Shown: positions 46,111 to 54,910 of the stretch, piece after piece | Layout of the letters: every line of letters starts with the position of its first letter | Numbering within the stretch: the stretch's first letter is position 1 | Origin: an uncultured Bacilli bacterium | Lineage (GTDB): Bacteria; Bacillota_I; Bacilli_A; RF39; UBA660 | Direction of reading: 5' to 3' | NCBI GenBank assembly: GCA_934129885.1 | Contig: CAKOWU010000005.1 | Span: 62,001-126,000 of the forward strand | DNA: 64,000 nt | Position numbers and translations under genes: made by a program | The notes under the pieces: generated by a model | What the model saw: only the letters and a program-made list of their open reading frames with translations | The model's database searches: none | Told to the model about the DNA's origin: nothing

Positions 46111-47889
46111 TTATTGTTTTTTCCTGTCGATAAACCATGTCGCACTTATATCACAACTATCACTTGATGGTGCCGGATCTGGTTTATCCATTTTGACAAG
46201 TACTGGTACATTGAATGCTGAACCAAAAGCGATACAATTTCCTGGCTGCAACACTTTTAATCTTTTTATTATCTCCTCAGTAATATTTGGAACCATTGAT
46301 CTTATATATTCAACATCCCTCGGGTGACGCATCTTAAATATTAAAAAATTATTACATTGTGAAACTGATATTTCTGATAAATCTGATGGTCTTTGAGAAA
46401 TAAGTCCAAGTATTACGCCATATTTTCTACCCTCTTTAGCAATACGGTCAAATATATTATACCCATATATTTCAACATCATTATCATTTTGAACATATCT
46501 ATGAGCTTCTTCTAGTATTATATGAAATGGAATAGTAGCCCTCTTTTCTAAATTTTTAGCATATTCAAATAATATTCTAGAATATATCTTAATAATTGTC
46601 TTCGCAAACCTATCATCAACATAGTTTATATTAAAGTTTATTATTTGTGCCTTCCTACCATTTCCAGCCATAAGCAAACTTTTTATGTAGTCATCAATAT
46701 TAATATATTCCTTGCAGTCAAAATATATAGCCTCATCACTATTCATAATCTCATGAAGCCTAACCTTTAACGTATTAGCCTCCTCATACACTCTGGCATT
46801 GTTCAAACTTCCTTCAGATATAAGGGCAAAATCCATCGCATTACTAAGTTCTTTTAAACCATACATGAAACTACCATCTGGCATCGCAAGTTCTAAAGAA
46901 TCATCCAAAAACGACTGCATATATTTAGTTACAAGTTCCATTTCACGCATTTTACCACTGTTATCGATAATTAAACACTGATTTAACGTTCTTGTATACC
47001 CAGGCTGATATATCGTGGCATTTAAACTTAAATCTTTCGTATTATAGTTTGATAAAACTGATACTACTTGGTCTCTTATTTGCGAAGCCGGTTTACCGCT
47101 TGAAAAAATGTCAAGTAAGGCTCTTGCGATAATATCATTTTTTTGTTTTATTACCTCTTCTTCATTTCTCGCAAAGACATTTACCAGTTTCATCGTCTTC
47201 TCTACTATCGGTAATTGAGTAGGCTTCTCTACTCCAAGCAGCTGACTAATATCATCAATAGTTAAAAGCCATAATGGTATTTTAAGTACTTCTGATGATG
47301 AAATTTTTGTATTTGTAGTATAGGCTTTAAATGATACTTCTGGAGCATATTTTCCAATTTCTTTAAAAGCACTATGGTACTCCCCAAAGGCATCGAATAT
47401 AAATATACTAGCACGATATGCGACAGTATTTTTCTTATCAAATATACTTTGAAATAACCTCGCAGTTCCCCAAGATTTTCCAGAACCTGATGACCCCAAA
47501 ATACAGAAGTGTGATGAAAAAAAATCATTTATTTTAAAGCCAACCCTTATCCCTGGATAGATTGAGCTTTCACCAATGTACATATCAAGTCTTTCATTAT
47601 AGTCTGGAACGCTTATAATCATTGGCATTTTTTCTTTAGAAATTAACTTTACGGACGATGCAAAAGAAGGTTTTCGCATAATACCACCAACAAAACGATT
47701 ATTTATAAATTCTCCTACTAGATTTACTTCAGCAACACCATCTTTTAAGTTTACGATTTCACCCACTATCATTTTTTCACTATCTTGCATTATTACATAA
47801 TAGTTTACAATATTTTGCACACTTGATAAATCAACATTTATTTTTACAAATACTGTATCCTCTTCAATACTTAATATTGTTCCTAGCAT
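46111..47889 (-). CDS. HerA-like FtsK/HerA ATPase (DUF87)
   Basis: The protein has 592 residues. An N-terminal beta-barrel (HAS-barrel-like: VGEIVNLKDGVAEVNLVGEF) leads to the Walker A GSSGSGKSWG at about residues 132-141, IFIFDAFGEYHSAF, and a Walker B-type HIILEEAHRYV with GVILGLISQRPSDLS. C-terminal features are CNNFLIFKMRHPRD and VLQPGNCIAFG. This is the HerA helicase/translocase family. HerA often pairs with NurA or a Sir2/DUF4297 effector; neither is adjacent. The start at 47889 follows GGTGATGGGA. Confidence 0.85.
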   Translation of the reverse strand: MLGTILSIEEDTVFVKINVDLSSVQNIVNYYVIMQDSEKMIVGEIVNLKDGVAEVNLVGEFINNRFVGGIMRKPSFASSVKLISKEKMPMIISVPDYNERLDMYIGESSIYPGIRVGFKINDFFSSHFCILGSSGSGKSWGTARLFQSIFDKKNTVAYRASIFIFDAFGEYHSAFKEIGKYAPEVSFKAYTTNTKISSSEVLKIPLWLLTIDDISQLLGVEKPTQLPIVEKTMKLVNVFARNEEEVIKQKNDIIARALLDIFSSGKPASQIRDQVVSVLSNYNTKDLSLNATIYQPGYTRTLNQCLIIDNSGKMREMELVTKYMQSFLDDSLELAMPDGSFMYGLKELSNAMDFALISEGSLNNARVYEEANTLKVRLHEIMNSDEAIYFDCKEYINIDDYIKSLLMAGNGRKAQIINFNINYVDDRFAKTIIKIYSRILFEYAKNLEKRATIPFHIILEEAHRYVQNDNDVEIYGYNIFDRIAKEGRKYGVILGLISQRPSDLSEISVSQCNNFLIFKMRHPRDVEYIRSMVPNITEEIIKRLKVLQPGNCIAFGSAFNVPVLVKMDKPDPAPSSDSCDISATWFIDRKKQ

Positions 47890-48007
47890 TCCCATCACCT
47901 ATTATAAGATTATCATAATTTAAGAAATGTGTAAAGAAAAATATGAGATACTTTTTTGTGTTTTTGGTATTTATAACTACACTCTTAAAAGGTAAATGAT
48001 AAAACAT

Positions 48008-48041
48008 AAAAAGTGCATTTGCGTGCCACAATGCTCCTTTT
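48008..48041. terminator. Terminator-like hairpin upstream of the HerA gene
   Basis: AAAAGTGCATT, loop, AATGCTCCTTTT forms a bulged stem with T-runs on both strands. It may end the rluB transcript about 150 bp after its stop. Rest of the gap 47890-48191: nothing seen. Confidence 0.4.
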
Positions 48042-48191
48042 ATAACCAGTTAATTCCGACCAGGGAAAACTTTTTGACTATCATCTTTTTTTTTAATAAA
48101 TATCCGTTTTAATCACTTCCTCTTTTTATAAATTATATGGATGCAATATTTACTTTGAAATTGTTATAACTTTCCTATTATACAAAAAACA

Positions 48192-48908
48192 TTACTCTGC
48201 TTTTAGTGAGTAAAGTTTTTTTACTTCTTTAATAGATAATTTTCTATACTCTCCAGATTTAAGGCCATTTAGCGAAAGAAAGGCATATTTTTCTCTTTTT
48301 AAAGCAGATACTTCATAGTCAATTGCCTCAAACATTCTTTTTACTTGGTGGTATTTTCCTTCATGAATGGTTAATTCTATTATTGATTTATTGTTTCTTT
48401 TATCCAGTTTCTTTATTTTTACTTTGGCTTTTGATGTTTTTTTACCATCGATTATTACGCCTTTTTCAAGTAATTTTATTTTTTTAGGTTCTACAACTTC
48501 GTTTATTTTTGCGATATATACTTTCTCTATTTCATTTGATGGATGAGTTAAAATGTTTGTAAGCTTTCCATCATTAGTTAAAATAAGCAGACCACTGGTG
48601 TTATAGTCTAGTCTTCCTACAGGATATAACCTATGTTTAGTTTCTATAAGATCTAATACAGTCTTACGTCCCTTTTCATCTTTAACTGAAGATATTACTC
48701 CTCTTGGCTTATAAAGTAAAATATATTCTTTATCTTCGATTTTTAGTTCATTATTTTCCACCGAAATAACGTCTTTAAAAGAAGCTTTTTCTCCTAGATT
48801 AGTAATAATTTTACCATTTACTTTAACTTTCCCACCTTTGATTAACTCTTCAGCTTTACGTCTTGAGCAGTATCCGCTATTTGCGATTATTTTTTGTAAT
48901 CTTTCCAT
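48192..48908 (-). CDS. RluB/RsuA-family rRNA pseudouridine synthase
   Basis: The protein has 238 residues. An N-terminal S4 domain (RLQKIIANSGYCSRRKAEEL, KVKVNGK) and catalytic RsuA/RluB domain (LYKPRGVISSVKDEKGR, YPVGRLDYNTSGLLILTNDG with catalytic Asp, KVYIAKI, HEGKYHQVKRMFEAI) are present. Its place after dacF-spmA-spmB matches the B. subtilis rluB neighbourhood, so RluB (23S U2605) is likely. The start at 48908 follows GGTGA. Confidence 0.85.
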   Translation of the reverse strand: MERLQKIIANSGYCSRRKAEELIKGGKVKVNGKIITNLGEKASFKDVISVENNELKIEDKEYILLYKPRGVISSVKDEKGRKTVLDLIETKHRLYPVGRLDYNTSGLLILTNDGKLTNILTHPSNEIEKVYIAKINEVVEPKKIKLLEKGVIIDGKKTSKAKVKIKKLDKRNNKSIIELTIHEGKYHQVKRMFEAIDYEVSALKREKYAFLSLNGLKSGEYRKLSIKEVKKLYSLKAE

Positions 48909-48957
48909 GTATATCACCAAATTTATTATATATGAATGCGTAAAAAATTGCAATAAT

Positions 48958-49476
48958 TTAAAAAAACATGGGTACTATTAAAAGACTTAATATAACAGTC
49001 GCAAGATCAGCAAGTAGTCCTGCCCATAGAGCATATTTTATTTTTTTGATACCTATTATACCGAAATACAAAGTAATTATATAAAGAGTGGTATCACTTG
49101 AACCTTGAATAACTGACGCTAAGATACTAAGATAACTATCAGGACTATAATTTTGATACATATCGTTTAAAAGTGCTAGTCCAAACGATCCTGAAAGTGG
49201 ACGCATAATTGCTATTGGTAGTATTTCTAAAGGAACATTTATCATTAGGAAAACGGGCTTTAAAAATATAAATAAACTATCAATTAAACCACTACTAGTA
49301 AAAATATTTATACCAAATATCATCGCAAGTAATGGCGGAAACATATTTAATATCATTGGTAAGGCATCTTTTGAACCTTCTATGAAAGTGTCATATACAT
49401 TTGTCTTTTTGTAAGTTCCATATATAATTACAATTATTACTACAAAAGGTATAAAAAGATTTGATAATAGTTTCAT
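48958..49476 (-). CDS. spmB: Spore maturation protein B
   Basis: The protein has 172 residues and about five membrane segments. Family sequence: GSKDALPMILNMFPPLLAMIFGI, SSGLIDSL, MRPLSGSFGLALLND and ASVIQGSSDTTLYIITLYFG, all SpmB signatures. SpmA and SpmB form a nucleoside/membrane transport-like pair needed for spore core dehydration in Bacillus. It overlaps spmA by four nt. Role in this organism is unknown. Confidence 0.85.
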   Translation of the reverse strand: MKLLSNLFIPFVVIIVIIYGTYKKTNVYDTFIEGSKDALPMILNMFPPLLAMIFGINIFTSSGLIDSLFIFLKPVFLMINVPLEILPIAIMRPLSGSFGLALLNDMYQNYSPDSYLSILASVIQGSSDTTLYIITLYFGIIGIKKIKYALWAGLLADLATVILSLLIVPMFF

Positions 49477-50051
49477 TTATACCTCCTGTAAAAAATTCTA
49501 TCTATTACAAGTCCTATAAATAGAGAGAGGAAACTTACTAATATGCAAGGAATTATAATGTTTGAGGGGTCTGTTGAGTCATGCATCATTCGAAGGGATA
49601 TTATGGTGGTAGGAATAAGAGTAACTCCACAAGTATTGATTACTAAAAAGGTTATCATGCTTCTTGAGGCGGTATCTTTATTTTTATTTAAAGTTTGCAA
49701 AGACTCCATGGCTTTTAGACCAAATGGTGTAGCAGCGTTACCAAGGCCAAAGACGTTAGCAATAATATTTGAAGATATTAGACTTAAAGATTCATGACCT
49801 TTAGGTATATCTGGAAATATTTTTAATAATAATGGCGATAAAGTTTTTGACATTTTTGTTAAAAGCCCTGATACTTTGGCGATATTCATTAAACCAAGCC
49901 AAAGAGCAAGTAATGGAAATATTTGAATTATTAAATCAAGTGCCACCTTACCACTAGATAAAATTTCTGTATTTAACACGTCCGTTTTTCCAGTTATTAT
50001 TAGATATAAAGAGCCACTTACTATAAAAAATATCCATAATCTATTAATCAT
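49473..50051 (-). CDS. spmA: Spore maturation protein A
   Basis: The protein has 192 residues with several membrane helices. SpmA marks: GKVALDLIIQIFPLLALWLGLM, LLLKIFPDIPKGHESLSLIS and NIIANVFGLGNAATPFGLKAM, then NKDTASRSMITFLVINTCG. It overlaps dacF by 8 nt and spmB by 4 nt. The triplet is one operon and is conserved in sporulating Firmicutes. Confidence 0.85.
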   Translation of the reverse strand: MINRLWIFFIVSGSLYLIITGKTDVLNTEILSSGKVALDLIIQIFPLLALWLGLMNIAKVSGLLTKMSKTLSPLLLKIFPDIPKGHESLSLISSNIIANVFGLGNAATPFGLKAMESLQTLNKNKDTASRSMITFLVINTCGVTLIPTTIISLRMMHDSTDPSNIIIPCILVSFLSLFIGLVIDRIFYRRYK

Positions 50052-51120
50052 TTGTTATCCTGTCTTTTATTTCTTCTATTAAATTTTTTTTAGGTATATG
50101 TTTTATCTCTAAATATATATTTTCAGTTTTGATTTTTTTATCAGCAAGAAAAACTTCTACTTTTCCTACTTTTTCGTTGTTTTTAGGATTACGTATTTTT
50201 TCTATTTTGAATTTTAATTTTATATTATCTTTTTCACTATTCAACAGTGGATATTTGAAGTCATGTTTTAAATATAGTTTGTTATTCTCATAATAATTTT
50301 CACCCAAAACAGATATATACCCTTTGTTTAAAATTTTATATGATTTATATGATTTAAATGCTTCTTCGTATAATTTTTTATGATCACTCCAGTCATTACC
50401 ATCATTTAAAGTAACTGCAGTGAGATTCAATCCAGATTTACTCGCACTTGTTACAAGGGTTCTTTTGGCAATTTTTGTAAAACCTGTTTTACCACCTGTT
50501 GTGTACTTATAACTATTTAAAAGTTTGTTTTTGTTATGCCACACATAAATGTTTTTATTTGTTTTTAAAGTATATTTTTTAGTACCTGTAATACGCCTAA
50601 AGTCGCTACTGTGCATGGCATAGCTCATGAGCAAGCACATATCATAGGCTGATGAAAAGTTCCCTTTTTCCTCGTCTAAACCACTTGGATTATTAAATGT
50701 TGTGTCATTCATGCCAATTTCAGCAGCTTTTTCATTCATTTTTTTTACAAATTCATCTACACTACCAAAGGTATGTTTGGCAATGGCAAGAGCGGCATCG
50801 TTTCCACTTCTTAACATCAGTCCATATAATAAATCTTCAATAGTAAGCTTTTCACCTTTCTTTATGTATATTCCAGAGCCATATGCTTTATTTATTTCAT
50901 CTCCAATTGTAACTTTTGTTTTTATATTTATATTTTCTATAGCTATTATAGCAGTCATTATTTTAGAAATGGATGCGACTGACTGAATGTTATGTGAATT
51001 TTTAGCATATATAACTCGTCCTGAATCTGTATCCATAAGTACTGAAGATACAGCTGATGTACTATAGGCATGAACGTTAATTGGAATTAATAATAACAGT
51101 GTTATTAGAAGTTTTTTCAT
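50044..51120 (-). CDS. dacF: D-alanyl-D-alanine carboxypeptidase (DacF/DacB type)
   Basis: The protein has 358 residues with a signal peptide (LLITLLLLIPINVHAYS). Penicillin-binding motifs are ASISKIMTA (SxxK, catalytic Ser), LRSGNDAALA (SxN) and TTGGKTGFT (KTG). It trims peptidoglycan peptides. Coupled with spmA-spmB it resembles the B. subtilis dacB-spmA-spmB operon. Its 5' end and upstream 60 bp are repeated at 60746, and the promoter region is now an ISL3 relic, so its expression may be altered. Confidence 0.92.
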   Translation of the reverse strand: MKKLLITLLLLIPINVHAYSTSAVSSVLMDTDSGRVIYAKNSHNIQSVASISKIMTAIIAIENINIKTKVTIGDEINKAYGSGIYIKKGEKLTIEDLLYGLMLRSGNDAALAIAKHTFGSVDEFVKKMNEKAAEIGMNDTTFNNPSGLDEEKGNFSSAYDMCLLMSYAMHSSDFRRITGTKKYTLKTNKNIYVWHNKNKLLNSYKYTTGGKTGFTKIAKRTLVTSASKSGLNLTAVTLNDGNDWSDHKKLYEEAFKSYKSYKILNKGYISVLGENYYENNKLYLKHDFKYPLLNSEKDNIKLKFKIEKIRNPKNNEKVGKVEVFLADKKIKTENIYLEIKHIPKKNLIEEIKDRITND

Positions 51121-51182
51121 CAGTTATCACCTATGATAATTTTATGTATAAATCCCCAAAAAAATACACTGCTTTATAAAGT
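50953..51182 (-). repeat. Direct repeat copy 1: dacF 5' end, left boundary of island
   Basis: A 230-bp segment covering the first 56 codons of dacF and 62 bp upstream. It is repeated in the same orientation at 60746-60973. By eye there are about eight differences: two single-base deletions or run-length changes and several substitutions. The right part retains half of the terminator hairpin found intact in copy 2. Confidence 0.9.
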
Positions 51183-51727
51183 TCTATAATAAATAATGTT
51201 GGTGAGCAAAAATCACTGACACTATTTTTTAATAAAAAAATGAGTCATAACCAAAAACTCATGATACAATGTGATTGACATTTAACATTAAAAGGAACTG
51301 ATTAAATGACCCATACTAATTATACTAAAAAATTATTAAATATGAAGATAAAAATATATATTTTTATGATGATTGTCTATAAATAAAAGAAATTTTTAAA
51401 AGTGTTATTAATGGTTCAAACAAAGATATATCTAAATATATGAAGAAGGCTCTTAAAGCCTTTAAAAATATGGAACAATATATTTATAATGCTTTTGACT
51501 ATGAATATTCAAATGGCATTACAGAAGGCATGAATAACCTTATTAAGCAAGTTAAACATTCTGCATGTGGTTATAGAAAATTTAAACATTTAAAAGCAAG
51601 AGTTATGCTTATCAAAGGATTATTAAATCCTATAAAATCATAAAAAGAAAGTCATTTTTTGACTTTCCAAGTTAATTCATTTATCACTAGTTTTTGGTCC
51701 CACCAACACTACTTGACAAAGAACCTC
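51179..51727 (+). mobile_element. ISL3-family insertion sequence relic
   Basis: Imperfect terminal inverted repeats: left AAGTTCTATAATAAATAATG with GTTGGTG, right (reverse complement) AGGTTCTTTGTCAAGTAGTG with TTGGTGGG. The interior keeps the transposase start and C-terminus but lacks most of the gene. It begins exactly where direct repeat copy 1 ends. Confidence 0.8.
51305..51643 (+). pseudogene. ISL3 transposase, internally deleted
   Basis: The first ATG (AAGGAACTG site upstream) gives THTNYTKKLLNMKIKIY, then the frame is lost. The C-terminal frame has YEYSNGITEGMNNLIKQ and VKHSACGYRKFKHLKARVML, the DDE_Tnp_ISL3 ending. The middle, including most catalytic residues, is missing. It is non-functional. 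Confidence 0.85.
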
Positions 51728-51757
51728 AATTTTTGCCATTTGTATAATTTGTGTTTG

Positions 51758-52666
51758 TTATCTACTCATATGAGTCATACTATCATTTCTTTCATAATTA
51801 TTTAAAGATGTTGAAATTAAATCACTCCACGAGCCAGAATCTAACATATAAAATCTATCTAAATAATTAGATATTCCCTCCATATCTATCGCATTATTAT
51901 ATGCATTGTTATATCTTATAGCTCCAACTATTAATTTTAATAATTGAGTATCATCTAACGCTTTTGAATCTAATTTACATAAATCATCTCTTGATATAAC
52001 AGATTGTCTTTCTTCTAGATCATTATAAAATGATTCTAATGTATTTGTATCACTTGAAAAATAAGCATTTAATAACTGATTATTACATGACATTAACAAA
52101 CTTGCTACAACAAGATATCCAGGATAACTACCAGTATATTCATTAGTAATAACTGATGTCAATAATTCAGTTATCCCTTCATTTAAACCATCAGATGAAG
52201 GATTATTTTCTATATTATAATCATTTAATCCTTTATCATAATAATCAATTCTAGTTCCTGTTTTAGTATATGCAACTCCTTCTTCATTAAAATAATTATG
52301 TTGATTCGATGATATTACATGAAGTAACTCATGTATTACTTGATGTTTATTATAATTTGGTCTTAATGCAATTCCTGGAATTATTGATATTTCACTTTTT
52401 TTAACACTAATAGCCATATTTGTTTTAAAGGCAGCAGCACTACCAGGATATTTATAATTTTTAAAAGTTCCATCATGTGCCAATATGGTATAAGAATTTC
52501 CATCAGTTAATTGAATTATAGAATGGTTACAATTATTAATTACTTGACTTAATAATTGCTCATCTTCTATTCTTGTTTTTAAAAATTCAATTATTTGATT
52601 ATAAATATTAGTAAAAGAATTATCAACATCCTGACATTCTTGAAAATTGCTATTTATAATTTTCAT
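51758..52666 (-). CDS. Zincin-type metallopeptidase, unrecognised subfamily
   Basis: The protein has 302 residues. The zinc motif HELLHVI is at about 112-118 (HExxH) and NEGITELLTS about 162-171 supplies a likely third ligand glutamate, a gluzincin-like spacing. LSGNQH and NEEGVAYTKTGTRIDYY lie between. No signal peptide or membrane helix, so it probably acts in the cytosol. It is the last gene of the island operon and follows the 154-residue protein. It could process the peptide or protein made or modified upstream (inference). Confidence 0.65.
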   Translation of the reverse strand: MKIINSNFQECQDVDNSFTNIYNQIIEFLKTRIEDEQLLSQVINNCNHSIIQLTDGNSYTILAHDGTFKNYKYPGSAAAFKTNMAISVKKSEISIIPGIALRPNYNKHQVIHELLHVISSNQHNYFNEEGVAYTKTGTRIDYYDKGLNDYNIENNPSSDGLNEGITELLTSVITNEYTGSYPGYLVVASLLMSCNNQLLNAYFSSDTNTLESFYNDLEERQSVISRDDLCKLDSKALDDTQLLKLIVGAIRYNNAYNNAIDMEGISNYLDRFYMLDSGSWSDLISTSLNNYERNDSMTHMSR

Positions 52667-52733
52667 ATTTTCACATCCTCATATCATGATTATATCACGC
52701 TTTTGTTAAATACTATTATTGATATTTCTCATT

Positions 52734-53198
52734 TTACATAATAATTTTCATTCTATTCAAATTATCAATCAAGGATTCATTATATGCTTTATAATTATTC
52801 ATTATCTCTTTAAAAGATGAATAATTACTCTTTCTACTTTGATATAAAATAGCATACACTTCTACCCCAGTATCAACTTTTTTTATTAAATATTCTAAAC
52901 TATATAATTTGAATTTAAGTTCAGTATTATTATTAAACAAATCTTCTAAATTACTATCAATAGTTATTGAACTTCCCAGTCCACTAACACATCCACTAAT
53001 TCCATCTAGATTTTTAAAAGATATTCCTGTTACATTCTTTTTCATTTGTTGAATCAAATTATTTGCTACCAATGATTTATTAGTACTCATATCAATATAT
53101 TTTTCAACATATTTAATTACTAGCTTTGCAAATTTTTCATCTAAATCATCTATATTTAACAATACTTCTTTTAATTGTTCAGTCCTATTACACCTCAT
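52734..53198 (-). CDS. Unrecognised 154-residue helical protein
   Basis: The protein is mostly helical with high charge: LKEVLLNIDDLDEKFAKLVI and KYVEKYIDMSTNK early, ISGCVSGLGSSITIDSNL in the middle and YLIKKVDTGVEVYAIL with SLIDNLNRMKIIM at the end. No membrane segment or catalytic motif. It may be a partner of its neighbour zincin (68 bp downstream) or of the membrane protein upstream. No family recognised. Confidence 0.5.
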   Translation of the reverse strand: MRCNRTEQLKEVLLNIDDLDEKFAKLVIKYVEKYIDMSTNKSLVANNLIQQMKKNVTGISFKNLDGISGCVSGLGSSITIDSNLEDLFNNNTELKFKLYSLEYLIKKVDTGVEVYAILYQSRKSNYSSFKEIMNNYKAYNESLIDNLNRMKIIM

Positions 53199-53240
53199 TA
53201 GTGATATTATTTTATACCAAATTAATTTATAGCCCTTATA

Positions 53241-54176
53241 TTATAGTAATTTACCGACTAAAATCATAATCAATGACAATACTAATAATACAATTAATTC
53301 AGTAGGTATATATTTACTATATTTTTCCTCTAATTCTGAAATTTCTTGTCTATGTTTTAAATTATCTATATTTTTACCAATAATAATTTCACTTGTAGAA
53401 ACAAAATCATCTATATCATCTTTATAGACACTCTTATGATTAGTAGAATCCCAACCTGCATATTTTTGCTTTGGAACAATTGTAGAATATAAACGATCTA
53501 GTGTTCCGCTAAATAATGTGCTTCCAATTAAGAATGCTAAAATTACAACTGCTATTGGAAATAAAACATAAGTCATTCCATAAATTTCTCTTATTTGTGG
53601 AACAAATACTAATAATGTACAAATAATCAAACTAGGAATAACTCCTAATGCAAATCCTATCTTATTAGTAATAGAACTTTTTTTCTTGATAATTCTATCA
53701 TATTTTTCAGGAGCTCTTAATATTTTTTCCTTTATAAGTTGATATACATCATCCATTTTCTTGTCTTCACTACTTAAATTAACTTCAATATCCATTTTGT
53801 GTTCATAAATATTCATATTAATACTTTGACTTATACTTTTTTGATCTCCACCATGTTGTATCCAATAGCTATAATGATATCTTACCCACATATCTTTTAC
53901 TTCATGTAATCTATTATTAAAAATTGTTATAAATGATGTATAGTTATCAACTGTTACATTTGTATCATCATAAAAATTAAAAGTACATTTAAAAGTTCCA
54001 TCAAAATTTTTAACTGTCCAGTTTTGATATTCTCTCTCATATTTCTCATTTTGTGCAGTTTCTTGTTTGCATAATTGAATATTTTCTCGCATTTCTTCAT
54101 CCATTTTTTGAAAGATTTCTTCTAAATCTTTATCTGATATTATTTTATTAGCTGCTTTAATTGTGTCATTGTACAT
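53241..54176 (-). CDS. Three-helix membrane protein with N-terminal domain shared with its neighbour
   Basis: The protein has about 311 residues, starting MYNDTIKAANKIISD after GGAGG (the ATG two codons upstream is too close to the site). The first 170 residues (coil, then YEREYQNWTVKNFDGTFKCT, VDNYTSFITIFNNRL, NMNIYEHKMDIEVNL) align in pattern with the 179-residue protein at 54200. Three hydrophobic segments follow (FALGVIPSLIICTLLVFVP, VLFPIAVVILAFLIG, TELIVLLVLSLIMILVG). It may anchor the system in the membrane. No family recognised. Confidence 0.55.
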   Translation of the reverse strand: MYNDTIKAANKIISDKDLEEIFQKMDEEMRENIQLCKQETAQNEKYEREYQNWTVKNFDGTFKCTFNFYDDTNVTVDNYTSFITIFNNRLHEVKDMWVRYHYSYWIQHGGDQKSISQSINMNIYEHKMDIEVNLSSEDKKMDDVYQLIKEKILRAPEKYDRIIKKKSSITNKIGFALGVIPSLIICTLLVFVPQIREIYGMTYVLFPIAVVILAFLIGSTLFSGTLDRLYSTIVPKQKYAGWDSTNHKSVYKDDIDDFVSTSEIIIGKNIDNLKHRQEISELEEKYSKYIPTELIVLLVLSLIMILVGKLL

Positions 54177-54199
54177 ACACATTACCTCCAAATTTTAGT

Positions 54200-54739
54200 T
54201 TAATTATTTTGTTTATTGCAAAATATACAATTAGCAATTGGAAATTGTTTTAAAATTGCATTTATTTGTTGTTCTACTTGATTCATACTAGGATCATTAT
54301 GATTTGATTTTCTAGTAAATTTTATTTCATATGGTTTAAATGTTATCAAGAATGAATTTTCATGTTCTTCAGGATTATCTCCTTTACCTCTATGGAAATC
54401 CATACATAATTTAATATCCATACTACTAATTCCATTCAAACTTCCACCATCAACAGCAGATTTAAAAGATGCATAATCTTTACAAGTAAGATTTTGATAA
54501 GATTTTTTTCTTATAAAAACCTCAAAATGTTGTCCATAAGAATGTTTATACATAAACTCCTTATATTCTGGTTTAAATTGTTTGTTTTTTTCTTCATCTT
54601 GTTCTACTAATTTAGTTAATTGCTTATTCATTTCATCGCAGTATTGAACTAGATATGATATGGCCTCTGCCGTTGGTAATACATTTGAATAATCATATTC
54701 ATTATTTATAACTGTCTTTGGTGAAAAACTATCGTCCAT
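54200..54739 (-). CDS. Unrecognised 179-residue protein, soluble paralogue of its neighbour
   Basis: It starts after GGGAGGAATTAAT. A helical N-terminus (EAISYLVQYCDEMNKQLTKL) is followed by YKEFMYKHSYGQHFEVFIRK, CKDYASFKSAVDGG, MDIKLCMDF and ITFKPYEIKFT. These match in order and spacing the N-terminal domain of the membrane protein at 53241 (YxxF...Y.sF...I.I...). CIFC near the end could bind metal. No membrane helix. It lies 9 bp upstream of that gene. Family unknown. Confidence 0.5.
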   Translation of the reverse strand: MDDSFSPKTVINNEYDYSNVLPTAEAISYLVQYCDEMNKQLTKLVEQDEEKNKQFKPEYKEFMYKHSYGQHFEVFIRKKSYQNLTCKDYASFKSAVDGGSLNGISSMDIKLCMDFHRGKGDNPEEHENSFLITFKPYEIKFTRKSNHNDPSMNQVEQQINAILKQFPIANCIFCNKQNN

Positions 54740-54910
54740 ATTAATTCCTCCCTTATTTTATACAAGCCTAATTTATATAATATTATAACATACTTTACAA
54801 TATATTGCCTTCGAATTACTGATGATTTGCTTAAAAACACAAAAAAATGTCAAATAAAAATCAACAACTTATTCAAAGTCATTGATTTAATAATTTAATA
54901 TTAAAATTTA

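Noticed and set aside
47262..47528. 88-codon ORF on the same strand inside the HerA-like gene
   Set aside because: A shifted-frame shadow of a gene with intact motifs in its own frame.
46111..47889. HerA-based antiphage system
   Set aside because: No Sir2, DUF4297 or NurA partner lies next to it; neighbours are housekeeping genes.
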